From contig NZ_PNYB01000002.1 of NCBI RefSeq assembly GCF_002879855.1, positions 248,001 through 312,000 on the forward strand: a DNA stretch of 64,000 nt. The letters run 5' to 3'. Every line of letters begins with the position of its first letter. Position 1 is the first letter of the stretch. Position numbers and translations under genes: made by a program. Below the pieces are notes generated by a model. The model had not been told where the DNA came from, did not search any database, and saw only the letters and a program-made list of their open reading frames with translations. Shown here one piece after another: positions 1 to 11,177 of this stretch. This DNA is from Trinickia soli. GTDB taxonomy: Bacteria > Pseudomonadota > Gammaproteobacteria > Burkholderiales > Burkholderiaceae.

Positions 1-939
1 CATCGAGGGCGGACAGCACGAACCCCCGATAATCGTGCGCTCGAGCGACGAAAACCGCGCGCCGAGCGATTTCACGTGCGCAAGCAGGCTCATCCAGACA
101 GTCGGCACGCCGGCCGAAAACGTCACGCGTTCGGCTTCCATCAACTCGAACAACGACTTGCCGTCCAGGTCCTTGCCCGGCAACACGAGTTTCGAGCCGG
201 CGAGCGGCGCGCCGTGAGGGATGCCCCACGCATTGACATGAAACATCGGCACGACAGGAAGCACCGAGTCATGCGCCGAAAACCCCATCGCATCGGGTAG
301 CGCAGCCCCCATCGCGTGCAGATAGACCGAGCGATGCGAATAGAGCGCACCTTTCGGATGGCCGGTGGTGCCCGACGTGTAGCAAAGGTACGACGCCAGC
401 CGCTCATCGAGCACGGGCCAGTCGTAGTCGCCATCTTGAGCGCCTACGAGCGTTTCATAGCCGAGCAGCGGCGCATCGATGGCGGGAATATCGGCGTCCG
501 CGGCCAGCGCGATCCACCCCTTCACGTTCGGACAGCGCGGGGCGAGCGTTGCGACGAGCGGCGCGAAGGTCGTGTCGAATAAGACGTAGCGATCGTCGGC
601 GTGATTGATGATGTAGACGATCTGCTCGGGGAACAAGCGCGGGTTGATCGTATGGCAGACGGCGCCGAAACCGGTCGTCCCGTAGTACGCCTCGAGATGC
701 CGATAACCGTTCCACGCGAGCGTGCCGATCCGGTCGCCCTGCTCGACGCCGAGCCGTAACAACGCCTGCGCGAGCTGCTTGGCGCGGCGCTCGCAGTCGC
801 GGTAGGTGTAGCGATGGATATCGCCTTCGAGCCGGCGCGACACGATCTCGGTACTGGCGGCGTAGCGTGCGGCGTGCGCAAGCAGCGTCGACACGTTCAG
901 CGGTACATCCATCATCTGGCCCAACAGCGGCGTTTGCAT
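1..939 (-). CDS. Fatty-acid-CoA ligase (AMP-forming), partial at the window edge
   Basis: Activates a fatty acid to its acyl-CoA through an acyl-adenylate, in the cytoplasm. The frame is open from the ATG at 939 to base 1 (313 residues), so the C-terminal part, including the small lid domain, lies outside the window. The start is supported by a GAGGAGA ribosome binding site at about 948-954. The P-loop-like AMP-binding motif YTSGTTGHPKG is at residues 187-197, followed by MFHVNAWG (residues 232-239), typical of the medium/long-chain acyl-CoA ligases of the AlkK type. Chain-length preference cannot be read from the sequence. It is divergent from selO, with 163 bases between the two starts that must hold both promoters. 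Confidence 0.9.
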   Translation of the reverse strand, partial: MQTPLLGQMMDVPLNVSTLLAHAARYAASTEIVSRRLEGDIHRYTYRDCERRAKQLAQALLRLGVEQGDRIGTLAWNGYRHLEAYYGTTGFGAVCHTINPRLFPEQIVYIINHADDRYVLFDTTFAPLVATLAPRCPNVKGWIALAADADIPAIDAPLLGYETLVGAQDGDYDWPVLDERLASYLCYTSGTTGHPKGALYSHRSVYLHAMGAALPDAMGFSAHDSVLPVVPMFHVNAWGIPHGAPLAGSKLVLPGKDLDGKSLFELMEAERVTFSAGVPTVWMSLLAHVKSLGARFSSLERTIIGGSCCPPSM

Positions 940-1102
940 GGCGGCGGTCTCCTCGCGCGGTGGACGGTCCTGACTGTCTGGGTTGATTTCAGCCGAAGTT
1001 CGGCAAGCCCCCCGTCCGAGCGAGCGTTTGCGCGGCTTCGGCCGTGCTCAGCGCGCCGCGGAGCGGCGACTTACAATATCGGGTAACTCCGAGGCCCTCA
1101 AT

Positions 1103-2659
1103 ATGTCGTTTTCCCCAAGCATCGCCGCGCCGTCCCCCCGAATCCCGTCGTTGACCGAGGCGCTATCCGCCGCGCGCCCAGGCGCATTCGCGGGCCTGGG
1201 CAGCGCCTTCTATACGCGCCTGCCGGCCGCCCCATTGCCCGCCCCGTATCTCGTCGGGTTCTCCCCCGACGCGGCACGCATGCTCGGGCTCGATCCCGCC
1301 ATCGCGGCCGAACCGGGCTTCGCCGAGCTGTTCGCCGGCAACGCTACGCGCGAATGGCCGCAGGCAGCCTTGCCTTATGCGTCCGTCTACTCGGGGCACC
1401 AGTTCGGCGTTTGGGCGGGCCAACTCGGCGACGGGCGCGCGCTGTCGCTCGGCGAGCTCGAACACGACGGCCAACGCTACGAGCTTCAACTCAAGGGGAG
1501 CGGCCGCACGCCCTACTCTCGCATGGGCGACGGCCGCGCCGTGCTGCGTTCGTCGATCCGAGAATTCCTCTGCTCCGAGGCGATGCATCACCTCGGCATT
1601 CCGACCACGCGCGCGCTCTCGGTCATCGGCTCCGATCAGCCGGTGCGCCGCGAGGAGATCGAGACGGCCGCCGTGGTCACGCGCGTCTCGCCCAGCTTCG
1701 TGCGCTTCGGCCACTTCGAGCACTTTTACGCCGCTGACCGCACGAGCGAACTGCGCGCGCTGGCGGAGCACGTGATCGACCGCTTCTACCCGGCCTGTCG
1801 CGAGGCCGACGACCCCGTTCTTGCCCTGCTCGACGCCGTCGTCGCGCGCACGGCCGAACTCGTCGCGCAGTGGCAGGCGGTCGGCTTCTGCCACGGCGTC
1901 ATGAACACCGACAACATGTCGATCCTCGGCCTGACGATCGATTACGGCCCATTCGGTTTCGTCGACGGCTTCAATGCCGGGCACATTTGCAACCACTCCG
2001 ACACGCAAGGCCGCTACGCCTATCGGACGCAGCCGCAGATCGCCTACTGGAACTGCTTCTGCCTTGCACAATCGCTACTGCCGTTGATCGGCGAGCGCTA
2101 CGACGAAGCCGTGCGGCAGGAGCGGGCGATCGCCGATACCCAAACGGCGCTCGATCGCTTCAAGGGCCACTTCGGCCCGGCCCTCGAAAGCCGCTTCCAG
2201 GCGAAGCTGGGCTTGGCCGATGCACGCGAAGGCGACGCCGCGTTTGCCGATCGCCTGCTCGCGCTCATGCACGCGAGCCGCGCCGATTTCACGCTGACGT
2301 TCCGGCGCCTCGCGCTGGTTTCGCGGCGAGATGCGAGCGGCGACGGCCCCGTGCGCGACCTGTTTCATGACCTTGCCGGTATCGACGGCTGGCTGGCCGA
2401 CTACCGCGCGCGGCTCGCCGCCGAGACGCGCGACGACGCCGCCCGGCGCGAAGCAATGCATCGCGTGAACCCGAAGTACGTGCTACGCAACCATCTGGCC
2501 GAAGCCGCGATACGGCGAGCGAAGGAGAAAGACTTCTCGGAACTCGAGCGCCTTGCGGCCGTGCTGCGCCGGCCATTCGACGAGCAGCCCGAGCATGAGG
2601 CGTACGCGGCGCTGCCGCCCGATTGGGCCGATACGCTCGAAGTAAGCTGTTCGTCGTGA
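1103..2659 (+). CDS. selO: Protein adenylyltransferase SelO (YdiU family)
   Basis: Pseudokinase-fold enzyme that transfers AMP from ATP to Ser/Thr/Tyr of proteins and is linked to redox stress. The chosen ATG at 1103 gives 518 residues beginning MSFSPS; an upstream in-frame start would add about 40 residues of low-complexity Arg-rich sequence. Visible family motifs are [30 protein letters not shown], the active-site block MNTDNMS and DYGPFGFVD, and the conserved C-terminal EVSCSS. The cysteine third from the end occupies the place of selenocysteine in animal SelO. It is divergent from the acyl-CoA ligase and is followed 241 bases later by msrB, another redox-repair gene. Confidence 0.95.
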   Translation: MSFSPSIAAPSPRIPSLTEALSAARPGAFAGLGSAFYTRLPAAPLPAPYLVGFSPDAARMLGLDPAIAAEPGFAELFAGNATREWPQAALPYASVYSGHQFGVWAGQLGDGRALSLGELEHDGQRYELQLKGSGRTPYSRMGDGRAVLRSSIREFLCSEAMHHLGIPTTRALSVIGSDQPVRREEIETAAVVTRVSPSFVRFGHFEHFYAADRTSELRALAEHVIDRFYPACREADDPVLALLDAVVARTAELVAQWQAVGFCHGVMNTDNMSILGLTIDYGPFGFVDGFNAGHICNHSDTQGRYAYRTQPQIAYWNCFCLAQSLLPLIGERYDEAVRQERAIADTQTALDRFKGHFGPALESRFQAKLGLADAREGDAAFADRLLALMHASRADFTLTFRRLALVSRRDASGDGPVRDLFHDLAGIDGWLADYRARLAAETRDDAARREAMHRVNPKYVLRNHLAEAAIRRAKEKDFSELERLAAVLRRPFDEQPEHEAYAALPPDWADTLEVSCSS

Positions 2660-2900
2660 ACCGATCGGCCATTGCGCTGTCTGGTAGCCGTGTTCGGTTC
2701 GCAATGCCGCCGCGCATCGCATCCGCCCCGCGTGCTAGCGCGTATATACGGGAGAAGCCGACGGTAGAACCAGGCGCTGCGTCGACCGGCGCGATGATCG
2801 ACCTTCGCCGAACTGTCGCGTCGCGCGCGCCAACGACGCCGCGAACGCCCCTCAACCCGACGCGCCACAAGCCGCGTCGCTCAACGGAGACAACATCGAT

Positions 2901-3344
2901 ATGAATGAGCGTCAAACCGATATGCCCGATTCCTCCGACGCACCGCGCGACACCTACGAGGTCAGGAAAACCGATCAGGCCTGGCGCGAGCAGTTGTCCG
3001 ACATGGAGTACGAAGTCACGCGCCACGCCGCCACCGAACGGCCGTTCACGGGGCGCTACTGGGATCATTGGGAAGGCGGCGTCTACGATTGCGTCTGTTG
3101 CGGGACGCCGCTATTCGAATCGTCGACGAAATTCGATGCGGGTTGCGGCTGGCCCAGCTATTTCAAGCCGCTCAACGGCGAAGTGATCGAGGAGCGCACC
3201 GATCGCGCTCACGGCATGCTGCGCATCGAGGTGCGCTGCAAGAACTGCGGCGCACATTTGGGCCACGTCTTCGAAGACGGCCCCGCGCCCACCGGTCTGC
3301 GCTACTGCATCAATTCGGCTGCGCTACAATTCGAGCCCAAGTAA
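2901..3344 (+). CDS. msrB: Peptide-methionine (R)-S-oxide reductase MsrB
   Basis: Reduces methionine-R-sulfoxide in oxidised proteins using thioredoxin. The protein has 147 residues. Two CxxC zinc-binding pairs are visible (C64/C67 and C113/C116), with the catalytic cysteine C136 in RYCIN near the C-terminus and the motif [10 protein letters not shown] at residues 81-90. The ATG at 2901 follows ACGGAGACAAC; an alternative in-frame ATG lies seven codons later. It stands first in a same-strand run (msrB, yciB, bolA, parvulin) that ends at the terminator at 5261. Confidence 0.96.
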   Translation: MNERQTDMPDSSDAPRDTYEVRKTDQAWREQLSDMEYEVTRHAATERPFTGRYWDHWEGGVYDCVCCGTPLFESSTKFDAGCGWPSYFKPLNGEVIEERTDRAHGMLRIEVRCKNCGAHLGHVFEDGPAPTGLRYCINSAALQFEPK

Positions 3345-3453
3345 GCAGGCGGCGGGGCGCCGCCGAGCGGCCGCACGGCATCGTTCCCGCGCGCGGCGCG
3401 CTTGCGCCGCTCGCGGCCCGCTCCGTCCATCGACGCTCTCGGACTCAGGCTCC

Positions 3454-3984
3454 ATGAAATTTCTTTTCGATCTGTTCCCGATCATCTTGTTCTTTGTCGC
3501 GTTCAAGGTTTCGGGCATCTTTACGGCTACGGCTGTCGCTATCGCCGCCACGCTGGTCCAGGTTGCGTGGGTCGCCTTTCGACATCGGAAGGTCGATCCG
3601 ATGTTGTGGGTCAGCCTGGCCGTCATCGTCGTGTTCGGCGGCGCTACGCTCGTGCTGCATAACCAGAAGTTCATCCAGTGGAAGCCTACCGCGCTCTACT
3701 GGCTCTTCGCGATCGGTCTGGCCGTCGCGCGCTACGGGTTTCGCAAGAACCTCATCGAAGCGATGATGGGCAAACAGCTCACGCTGCCCGCGTTGATCTG
3801 GGACAGATTGAACATCGCCTGGGCGCTGTTTTTCGTCGCGCTCGGCATCGCGAACCTGTATGTCGTCGGAAACTTTACCGAGTCGCAGTGGGTCAACTTC
3901 AAGCTGTTCGGCACGACGGGCGCCATGTTCGTATTCATCGTCGCGCAAAGCCTCTGGCTCGCGAAGTATATGAAGGAGGAATGA
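3454..3984 (+). CDS. yciB: Inner-membrane septation protein A (YciB/IspZ family)
   Basis: Small integral inner-membrane protein implicated in cell envelope synthesis and septation. The 176 residues contain about five hydrophobic segments, beginning directly with [20 protein letters not shown], and the typical family blocks WKPTALYW and LWDRLN-like text around the centre. Length fits the family (about 180). The downstream bolA start is only three bases after the stop, with its AGGAGG ribosome binding site inside the last yciB codons, so the two genes are surely cotranscribed. Confidence 0.94.
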   Translation: MKFLFDLFPIILFFVAFKVSGIFTATAVAIAATLVQVAWVAFRHRKVDPMLWVSLAVIVVFGGATLVLHNQKFIQWKPTALYWLFAIGLAVARYGFRKNLIEAMMGKQLTLPALIWDRLNIAWALFFVALGIANLYVVGNFTESQWVNFKLFGTTGAMFVFIVAQSLWLAKYMKEE

Positions 3985-3987
3985 GCG

Positions 3988-4305
3988 ATGGATGAATCGT
4001 TCTCGTTCCTCGAAGCCTCGCCCGATGCGCGCATTGCGTTCATCGAGGCGCGCCTTACGAAGGTGCTTGCGCCCCAGTCGGTGGCCGTACGCGACGACAG
4101 CGCCCAGCATGCGGGCCATGCCGGAGCGGCCGCAGGCGGCCATTACACGGTGACGATCGTCGCCGACGCCTTCAAGGGCAAACCGCGCGTGGCCCGGCAT
4201 CGGCTGGTGTATGATGCGCTGGCCGACGTTATGCAACGCGGGATTCACGCGCTCGCGATCACGGCCTGCACGCCTGAGGAATTTTCTCGGCCCGCCAACG
4301 TGTGA
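3988..4305 (+). CDS. BolA family protein
   Basis: Member of the BolA family, which works with monothiol glutaredoxins in iron-sulfur and stress metabolism. The protein has 105 residues. The conserved C-terminal half reads RHRLVYDALADVMQRGIHAL, carrying the family RH(R/Q) motif with the invariant His, preceded by HYTVTIVADAF. A short Ala/Gly/His-rich loop (around residues 37-47) is inserted before this. The start is placed by the AGGAGG sequence in the end of yciB. It is translationally close-coupled to yciB and followed by the parvulin gene. Confidence 0.92.
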   Translation: MDESFSFLEASPDARIAFIEARLTKVLAPQSVAVRDDSAQHAGHAGAAAGGHYTVTIVADAFKGKPRVARHRLVYDALADVMQRGIHALAITACTPEEFSRPANV

Positions 4306-4417
4306 TCCACGGCATCGTTGCTTGAACCTCGAGCGCCCCCGTCCCTTTCGACAGGGCGGAAAGGCGGGGGCGCAATCCCTCCACCGATTCTCTTCGACAG
4401 GAACGCCAGGAATTCCG

Positions 4418-5197
4418 ATGATCCATAAAAAGACCCGCCTCTGCGTGTTGCTGGCCGTATTCGCGGCTGCTCCGGCTTTTGCGCAGAACGTTGCCGTCGT
4501 CAACGGCACGGCCATTCCCAAATCGCGCGCCGACGCGCTCATCGCCCAGCTCGTAAAGCAAGGTCAAAAAGATTCGCCGCAGTTGCACGACGCTGTCCGC
4601 GACGAACTCATCAATCGCGAAATCCTCATGCAGGAAGCCGTGCGTGAAGGCATTCCGACGCGCGCCGATGTGAAGGCACAAGTGGCCGTGGCCCAGCAGA
4701 CGGTCGTGCTGCGCTCGCTGATCGAGGACTACGTTGCGAAGAACAAGCCGAGCGATGCCGAAGTGAAGGCGCGCTATGACGAACTGGTCAAGCAAGCCGG
4801 CGGCAAGGAATATCACCTGCACCACATCCTCGTCGATAACGAGCAGCAGGCGAAGGATCTGATTGCGAAGATCAAGGGCGGCGCCAAGTTCGAAGATCTC
4901 GCGAAGCAATTCTCGAAGGACCCGGGCTCGGGTAAGAACGGCGGTGATCTCGACTGGGCGAACCCCAAGACTTACGTGCCGGAATTCGCGGCTGCGGCGG
5001 AGAAGCTTCAAAAAGGTCAGATGACCGATACGCCCGTCCATACGCAGTTCGGCTGGCATATCATCCGCGTCGACGATATCCGCGACATCCAGCCGCCGCC
5101 GCTCGACCAGGTCAAGGGCCAAATCGTGCAGCAGATGCAACAGGAAAAGCTGCAAGCGTTTGAACAGAGTCTGCGCGCAAAGGCGAAGATTCAGTAA
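4418..5197 (+). CDS. Exported parvulin-type peptidyl-prolyl isomerase (PpiC/PrsA-like)
   Basis: Periplasmic proline isomerase/chaperone. The ATG at 4418 gives 259 residues that begin with a clear signal peptide (MIHKKTRLCVLLAVFAAAPAFAQ); the frame is open further upstream, but that part is non-protein-like and antisense to nothing useful. Residues about 20-120 are the helical SurA-N-like chaperone region, and residues about 130-225 are the PPIC rotamase domain (HHILVDNEQQAKDLIAKI, FSKDPGSGKNGGDLDW, QFGWHIIRVDD). It is last in the msrB-yciB-bolA run, and a strong terminator follows. A second parvulin, PpiD, is at 17135. Confidence 0.93.
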   Translation: MIHKKTRLCVLLAVFAAAPAFAQNVAVVNGTAIPKSRADALIAQLVKQGQKDSPQLHDAVRDELINREILMQEAVREGIPTRADVKAQVAVAQQTVVLRSLIEDYVAKNKPSDAEVKARYDELVKQAGGKEYHLHHILVDNEQQAKDLIAKIKGGAKFEDLAKQFSKDPGSGKNGGDLDWANPKTYVPEFAAAAEKLQKGQMTDTPVHTQFGWHIIRVDDIRDIQPPPLDQVKGQIVQQMQQEKLQAFEQSLRAKAKIQ

Positions 5198-5260
5198 CCA
5201 CCCAGTGACGGACGGATAAGGCCGGGCGCAAGGCCGGCTGGCTGTCTCGGTCCCCAACGA

Positions 5261-5291
5261 CAAATGCCGCCCTCGGGCGGCATTTGTTTTT
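5261..5291 (+). terminator. Rho-independent terminator after the parvulin gene
   Basis: A perfect 12-bp stem (CAAATGCCGCCC at 5261-5272 paired with 5275-5286) has a two-base loop and a run of five T on the + strand. The minus side has no T tract, so it serves the + strand operon rather than the convergent purL. Confidence 0.92.
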
Positions 5292-5338
5292 CAGCGTGAC
5301 CTCGCCATCTGGCGCTCCTTTGGCGGAGCGGCCGGCAT

Positions 5339-8300
5339 TTACCCCAACCACCGCCGCGCATTGCGGAACACCCGCATCCACGGGCTGGCCTCGCCCCAAC
5401 CTTCGGGATGCCAGCTCATCTGCACGGTGCGATGCACACGCTCCATGTGCGGCATCAACACCGTGAAGCGGCCGTCGGGCGTCGTGACCGACGTGATCCC
5501 ATCGGGCGAACCATTCGGGTTGAACGGGTAGCGCAAAGTGGCCTCGCCGTGGTGGTCGACGAAACGCATCGCCACCGCCGCGCGCGCGGGATCGCCCTGC
5601 TGCGAGAAATCGGCGAAGCCTTCGCCGTGTGCAATCGCCACCGGAATGCGCGACCCTTCCATTCCCGCAAAGAAGATCGAAGGGGACGATTCGATGCCAA
5701 CGAACGAGAAGCGCGCCTCGAATTTCTCCGACTTGTTGCGCGTGAACTTCGGCCATGCATCGGCGCCCGGAATCATCGAGGCCAAGCTGCTCATCATCTG
5801 ACAGCCGTTGCAGATGCCGAGCGCGAACGTATCGGCCCGGCCGAAGAACGCCGCGAACATGTCGGCCAGTTGCGGATTGAAGCGAATCGTCTTCGCCCAT
5901 CCTTCGCCCGCACCGAGCACGTCGCCGTACGAGAAGCCGCCGCACGCGACGGCGCCCGTGAAGTCGGCCAGTGTGGCACGGCCCGACAGCAGGTCGCTCA
6001 TGTGGACGTCATACGCTTCGAAGCCCGCGCGATCGAACGCGTAGGCCGTCTCCAAATGCGAGTTGACGCCCTGCTCCCGCAAGATCGCAACGCGCGGGCG
6101 GGCCCCCGTCTGAATGAAGGGGGCGGCAACGTCCTCGCTCGGATCGAACGTCAGATGCGGCGCAATGCCCGGATCGTTCGCATCGAGCAGCATCTCGTAT
6201 TCCGCGTCGGCACAAGCGGGATTGTCGCGCAGACGCGAGATGCGCCAGCTCACTTCGGACCAGGCACGCTGCAACTGCGCGCGCGGCGCATCGTAGATCT
6301 TCTTCGCATCGCGATAGACCTCGATCACATCGCGCTCGTTGAGTTTGCCGATGACATGCGAGCATGCGCCCAAGCCGTGGTCGCGCAGCGCAGCGAGCAC
6401 CGCGTCGCGATCGGCTGCACGCACCTGGACGACGGCGCCGAGTTCTTCCGAGAACAGCGCGCGCAACGTCAGATCGTCGCGCCGGCCGCTCGTTTGTTTT
6501 GCCCAATCCTTCGCATCGCCGTAGTCGAACTCGTGCGAGGCATCGAGCGCGAGCATGTCGACGTTCAGCGAAACGCCGACATGGCCCGCGAACGCCATTT
6601 CACAGACGGTTGCCCAAAGGCCGCCGTCCGACCGGTCGTGATAAGCGAGCAGGCGGTCGCTTGCGTTCAGCGATTGAATCGCCGCGAAGAAGCGCTTGAG
6701 GTCTTCGGCATCGTCGACATCGGGCACGCTGTCGCCGACCTGCTGCGTCACCTGCGCCAGAATACTGCCGCCCAGGCGGTGTTTGCCGCGTCCCAGATCG
6801 ATCGCGATCAGCACCGAATCGCCCACTTCGTCATGCCGGCGCAATTGCGGCGTCAGATGCCGGCGCACGTCTTCGACCGGCGCGAACGCCGAGATGATCA
6901 GCGAGACCGGGGCGACCACTTCCTTCGCCACGCCTTGCTCGTCCCACTTCGTCTTCATCGACAAGGAATCCTTGCCGACCGGGATGCTGATGCCGAGCGC
7001 CGGACACAGCTCCATGCCAATCGCCCTGACCGTGTCGAACAACGCGGCGTCCTCGCCCGGCGCGCCGCAAGCGGCCATCCAGTTGGCCGACAACTTGAGC
7101 TTGTCGAGCGATGCAATCGGTGCGCTTGCGATGTTCGTCACCGCTTCGCCCACGGCCATGCGCCCCGACGCCGGCGCATTGATGACGGCAAGCGGCGTGC
7201 GCTCCGCCATCGTCATCGCCTCGCCGCGAAAACCGGCGTAGTCGGCCGCCGTAATGGCGCAATCGGCGACCGGCACCTGCCATGGGCCGACGAGCTGATC
7301 GCGCACGCTCGTGCCGCCCACGGAGCGATCGCCGATCGTAATCAGGAACGACTTGCTCGCCACGGTCGGATGCTTGAGCACCGACACGGCCAGTTCGGCC
7401 AACGACAGACCCGTCACGTCGACAGGTGCGCGCTCGGCGCTTACGCGTTCGACGTTGCGATGCATGCGCGGCGCTTTGCCGAGCAACACGTCCATCGGCA
7501 TGTCGACGGGATAGGTGGCCTCGCCTTCGGCATGTGCATCGATGAGCTGCAGTTGACGCTCCGCCGTTGCGACGCCGACGACGGCCAACGGGCAGCGCTC
7601 GCGCGAGCAGATCGCTTCGAACGCAGGCAGATCGGCCGGGGCGATCGCCAGGACGTAACGCTCCTGCGCTTCGTTCGACCAGATCTCTCGCGGAGACAAA
7701 CCGCTTTCCTCGAGCGGCACCTGGCGCAGCTCGAAGCGCGCGCCCTTGTCCGCGCCGTCGACGAGTTCGGGAAATGCGTTCGAGAGCCCCCCCGCGCCGA
7801 CGTCATGGATGCTCAGAATCGGATTCTTTTCACCGAGCTGCCAACATGCGTTGATGACTTCCTGCGCACGCCGCTCGATTTCCGGATTGCCGCGCTGGAC
7901 CGAATCGAAGTCGAGCTCGGCCGTATTCGCGCCCGTCGCCATCGAACTTGCCGCGCCACCGCCCATGCCGATGCGCATGCCGGGGCCGCCGATCTGCACG
8001 AGCAGCGAGCCGGCCGGCAAATCGTGTTTGTGCGTATGCGCGTCGGAGATGTTGCCGATGCCGCCGGCGATCATGATCGGCTTGTGATAGCCGCGCACCT
8101 GGCCGCTGACGTTCTGCTCATAGACGCGGAAGTAGCCGCCCAGGTTGGGGCGGCCGAATTCGTTGTTGAAGGCGGCTCCGCCAAGCGGACCGTCGATCAT
8201 GATTTGCAGCGGCGAGGCAATGCGGTCTGGACGACCGTAGGCCGTGTGTTGTTCGTTCGGATTGCGCATGGCGAGCGGCTGCGCCGCGTCGCGCGCGTTC

Positions 8301-9418
8301 TCCCACGGCTCGACGGCGCCGGGCAGCTCGAGGTTCGACACGGTGAAGCCCGTGAGACCCGCTTTGGGCCGGGCGCCGCGCCCGGTCGCGCCTTCGTCGC
8401 GAATTTCGCCGCCGGCGCCTGTCGCCGCGCCCGCGAACGGCGAGATCGCCGTCGGGTGGTTGTGCGTTTCGACCTTCATCAGCGTGTGCGTGAGCTCGAC
8501 ATGACGCCCGTAACGCTCGTCGAGCGCCGCGCGCTCGCCCGCTTGCGCCGGGCGCGGGAACCAACGCTCGGCCGGGCCGCCCTGCATGATCGCGGAGTTG
8601 TCCGAATAGGCGACGATCGTGCCCTGCGGATTGAGCTTCTCGGTGTTCTTGATCATCTGGAACAACGAGACGTCCTGCGCCTGCCCATCGATCGTCCATT
8701 GCGCGTTGAAGATCTTGTGGCGGCAGTGCTCGCTGTTCGCCTGCGCGAACATCATCAGCTCGACGTCTGTCGGATTGCGGCCCAGCTTGCCGAAGGCGTC
8801 GACGAGGTAGTCGATTTCGTCGTCGGCCAGCGCGAGCCCGAGTTCGCCGTTCGCGCGTTCGAGCGCCGCGCGTCCCTGCGCACGTACATCGACCGTCGTG
8901 AGCGGCTTGGCCGGCAATTCGTCGAATAGATGCAGTGCGTCGTCACGCGAGCCGACGACGCTCTCGGTCATACGGTCGTGCAGCGCCGCCGCCACCGCGG
9001 CGCGCGCTTCGTCGGACAGCGCCTTCTTGCCGCCAAGCAGGCCGCCGAGGCCCGGCTTCAGCGTGACGGTGAACTCGATGCCGCGCTCGATGCGACGTAC
9101 GTGTTCGAGCCCGCAATGGTGCGCGATGTCGGTTGCCTTGCTGGCCCACGGCGAGACCGTGCCGATGCGCGGCACCACGAGGAACGTCTCTTGCGCGCCA
9201 CGCTGCTCGCCGGGTTCGAACGGCTCGCCGTAGTGCAGCAGCGCCTCGATGCGCTCATTGTCCTGCGCCGACAGCGGCGTCAGTGCGTTGACGAAGTGCA
9301 GATACTGGCCACGCACGCCGACGATGTTCGCGTCGATGCGGGCAAGCGTTTCGAGCAGACGGGTTTGACGGAAGTCGGAGAGCGCCGAAGCACCGGAAAA
9401 GCACGAGAAGTGGGCCAT
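5339..9418 (-). CDS. purL: Phosphoribosylformylglycinamidine synthase, single-chain type
   Basis: Fourth step of purine synthesis: converts FGAR, glutamine and ATP to FGAM. The ATG at 9418 gives 1359 residues, the normal size for the large proteobacterial PurL. Order of domains: N-terminal PurS-like part, linker, two AIR-synthase-like halves (with [13 protein letters not shown]-type sequence [16 protein letters not shown] and [10 protein letters not shown]), and a C-terminal class I glutaminase with nucleophile cysteine in GICNGCQMM and the catalytic His in HGEG. Upstream in-frame codons (to 9490) are Arg/Cys-rich and are not taken as coding. It is transcribed convergently to the parvulin operon and divergently from the DadA-like gene. 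Confidence 0.97.
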   Translation of the reverse strand: MAHFSCFSGASALSDFRQTRLLETLARIDANIVGVRGQYLHFVNALTPLSAQDNERIEALLHYGEPFEPGEQRGAQETFLVVPRIGTVSPWASKATDIAHHCGLEHVRRIERGIEFTVTLKPGLGGLLGGKKALSDEARAAVAAALHDRMTESVVGSRDDALHLFDELPAKPLTTVDVRAQGRAALERANGELGLALADDEIDYLVDAFGKLGRNPTDVELMMFAQANSEHCRHKIFNAQWTIDGQAQDVSLFQMIKNTEKLNPQGTIVAYSDNSAIMQGGPAERWFPRPAQAGERAALDERYGRHVELTHTLMKVETHNHPTAISPFAGAATGAGGEIRDEGATGRGARPKAGLTGFTVSNLELPGAVEPWENARDAAQPLAMRNPNEQHTAYGRPDRIASPLQIMIDGPLGGAAFNNEFGRPNLGGYFRVYEQNVSGQVRGYHKPIMIAGGIGNISDAHTHKHDLPAGSLLVQIGGPGMRIGMGGGAASSMATGANTAELDFDSVQRGNPEIERRAQEVINACWQLGEKNPILSIHDVGAGGLSNAFPELVDGADKGARFELRQVPLEESGLSPREIWSNEAQERYVLAIAPADLPAFEAICSRERCPLAVVGVATAERQLQLIDAHAEGEATYPVDMPMDVLLGKAPRMHRNVERVSAERAPVDVTGLSLAELAVSVLKHPTVASKSFLITIGDRSVGGTSVRDQLVGPWQVPVADCAITAADYAGFRGEAMTMAERTPLAVINAPASGRMAVGEAVTNIASAPIASLDKLKLSANWMAACGAPGEDAALFDTVRAIGMELCPALGISIPVGKDSLSMKTKWDEQGVAKEVVAPVSLIISAFAPVEDVRRHLTPQLRRHDEVGDSVLIAIDLGRGKHRLGGSILAQVTQQVGDSVPDVDDAEDLKRFFAAIQSLNASDRLLAYHDRSDGGLWATVCEMAFAGHVGVSLNVDMLALDASHEFDYGDAKDWAKQTSGRRDDLTLRALFSEELGAVVQVRAADRDAVLAALRDHGLGACSHVIGKLNERDVIEVYRDAKKIYDAPRAQLQRAWSEVSWRISRLRDNPACADAEYEMLLDANDPGIAPHLTFDPSEDVAAPFIQTGARPRVAILREQGVNSHLETAYAFDRAGFEAYDVHMSDLLSGRATLADFTGAVACGGFSYGDVLGAGEGWAKTIRFNPQLADMFAAFFGRADTFALGICNGCQMMSSLASMIPGADAWPKFTRNKSEKFEARFSFVGIESSPSIFFAGMEGSRIPVAIAHGEGFADFSQQGDPARAAVAMRFVDHHGEATLRYPFNPNGSPDGITSVTTPDGRFTVLMPHMERVHRTVQMSWHPEGWGEASPWMRVFRNARRWLG

Positions 9419-9769
9419 GGAAGGACGTGGGCGTCGATGAGTCGCGCATCGCGCGCAGCCGCTTCGACAGGTGGGCCGATCGTTGCGCACGAATTGCTAC
9501 GACATGAGGCGAAAGGAAGACCGAGATTATACCTGGAAGTCGTCCCCTGATAGGCGTATCGGGGACGCAGACGCCGAAGCGGGCGTCGCGCCGGCGCAGT
9601 TTCGCGCCCCAGGGTCAGCCATGATTGGCCGTTTGGCGCTATCATGCGCGGTTTGCCTCACCCGCGTCGGCAAGCGCACGCCGCGCTCGTCGTCCCACGT
9701 TTCGCATACGGCACGGCACATGCCGCGTCTCGCGGCGTGGCTGTCTGTGCGCACCGAACCCAGTCATTC
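9419..9769. promoter_or_regulatory. purL / oxidoreductase divergent promoter region
   Basis: This 351-base gap holds no gene. On the minus strand a perfect TATAAT (9526-9531) stands about 108 bases upstream of the purL ATG and is the likely -10 box; no good -35 match sits at the usual distance. No PurR-like palindrome or riboswitch fold was recognised. No convincing + strand promoter for the oxidoreductase was found. Confidence 0.45.
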
Positions 9770-11071
9770 ATGGATGTCATCGTCATCGGCGGCGGAATCG
9801 TCGGCGTCGCCACCGCCTACCAGCTTCGCGCGGCCGGCCACCGCGTGTGTGTCGTCGAGCGCCATGCGACCGTCGCCCAAGGCGCGACCTACGGCCATGG
9901 CGGCATTGTCCTACCCACGCCGCTCGACGCCTGGTTCGGCCCCACGTTCATGGACGCGCGCCGCGGGGCTCGGAGCGGCGTCGTCTATCGCCCCGGCCTC
10001 AATTCGAGCGCGCGCCGCTTCGCGCGGCAGCTCTCGCGCCTGCAGGCGCCCGAGGCGTTCCGCGAGCAATGGCTTCGGCTGCGGCCGCTCGTCGAGCTTT
10101 CGCGCGAAGTCATTGCCTCGATCGCAGGCGGGTTCCATCTCGATTTCGAGCAGCGCGCGGGCCTGCTGCACGTCGTGCGCGACCCCCGCGAATGGGAGCA
10201 GGCACAAAGCGCATTCGATCTGCTACGCGAATTCGAAATGCATCATCACGTGCTGTCGGCCGCCGAATGCGCCGAACTCGAGCATTCCGTTCCCGCGGAA
10301 CCCTCGTTTGCCGGCGGCGCGCTGTTCGAGCACGAGTACACGGCCAACTGCCCGCTCTTTACGAAACTCGTCAAGCAGGTGCTCGACGAGCAAGGTGACG
10401 TGCAGTTCCTGTTCGGGCGCGCCGTAGACGCCATTCGCCTCGAAGGCCATCGCGCCGCGGTTGAACTCGCCCCGGCGGAAGGTCAGCGCGAAAGCAAGCG
10501 CGAAGTCGACGTGATGTCTTGCGACGCCATCGTCGTGGCCGCCGGCGCTGGCAGCATTGCGCTGCTGGAGCGGTTCGGCCTGTCGTTGCCGCTACACGCG
10601 GTCCGCATGCTCGCGCTGACGGCGCCGATCGCCTACGAGGAATGCGCGCCGCATTTGACCGTGGTCGATTCGGCGCGGCGCGTCTCGATGACGCGGATGA
10701 ACCAGCGTATCCGCGTCGCCGGTGCGGCCGTGCTGCAGAGCGAGCGCGAACTCGCCAAACCGCTCGCGGAGCCGCTTGCCGAAGCGGGTTCCGCGCTGCT
10801 GGCGCAGGCCACGCACGATTGGATTCCGGGCGCCGCCAAGATTTCGGCTGCCCACGCCTGGGAAGGCGTGCGCCTGCTCTCCCCGGACGGTCTGCCTTGC
10901 GTCGGCGGCACCGCTCATCCGCGCTTGTTTGCGAACTTCGGGCATGGCCCTGCCGGTTGGGGACTCGCCTGCGGGTCTGCTAAAGTGGTCGCAGATCTCA
11001 TTTCGGGCGCTGCCCCGCTTGTGCCGCCCGAGACGCTGGCCGCCCTGCGGGTCGAACGCTTCGCGAACTGA
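9770..11071 (+). CDS. FAD-dependent D-amino-acid dehydrogenase-like oxidoreductase (DadA family)
   Basis: DAO-fold flavoprotein that probably oxidises an amine or D-amino acid and passes electrons to the respiratory chain. The ATG at 9770 places the dinucleotide-binding motif at the extreme N-terminus (MDVIVIGGGIVGVATAYQL), normal for the family, and gives 433 residues. The C-terminal block HAWEGVRLLSPDGLPCVGG followed by NFGHGPAGWGLACGSAKVVADLISG is typical of DadA-type small subunits. The ribosome binding site is weak. The substrate cannot be fixed from sequence. The next gene starts 106 bases downstream on the same strand. Confidence 0.9.
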   Translation: MDVIVIGGGIVGVATAYQLRAAGHRVCVVERHATVAQGATYGHGGIVLPTPLDAWFGPTFMDARRGARSGVVYRPGLNSSARRFARQLSRLQAPEAFREQWLRLRPLVELSREVIASIAGGFHLDFEQRAGLLHVVRDPREWEQAQSAFDLLREFEMHHHVLSAAECAELEHSVPAEPSFAGGALFEHEYTANCPLFTKLVKQVLDEQGDVQFLFGRAVDAIRLEGHRAAVELAPAEGQRESKREVDVMSCDAIVVAAGAGSIALLERFGLSLPLHAVRMLALTAPIAYEECAPHLTVVDSARRVSMTRMNQRIRVAGAAVLQSERELAKPLAEPLAEAGSALLAQATHDWIPGAAKISAAHAWEGVRLLSPDGLPCVGGTAHPRLFANFGHGPAGWGLACGSAKVVADLISGAAPLVPPETLAALRVERFAN

Positions 11072-11177
11072 CGCCTCGCCGACCGCGGGGCGTCCCCGCG
11101 CGCGTGGCGTCGTCCCGTCTTCAGGGTTTTCGACGCGTTGCCTGAAGCGTTCAAGCGTGTCCGAGAAGCAGCTCGCC

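Noticed and set aside
983-1102. Longer N-terminus for SelO
   Set aside because: The extra 40 residues are Arg-rich and unlike any SelO; the ATG at 1103 gives the family N-terminus.
5408-8929. Very long + strand open frame opposite purL
   Set aside because: It is the antisense shadow of a high-GC gene: Arg/His/Ala-rich, no domain, no ribosome binding site, while purL on the other strand has all family motifs.
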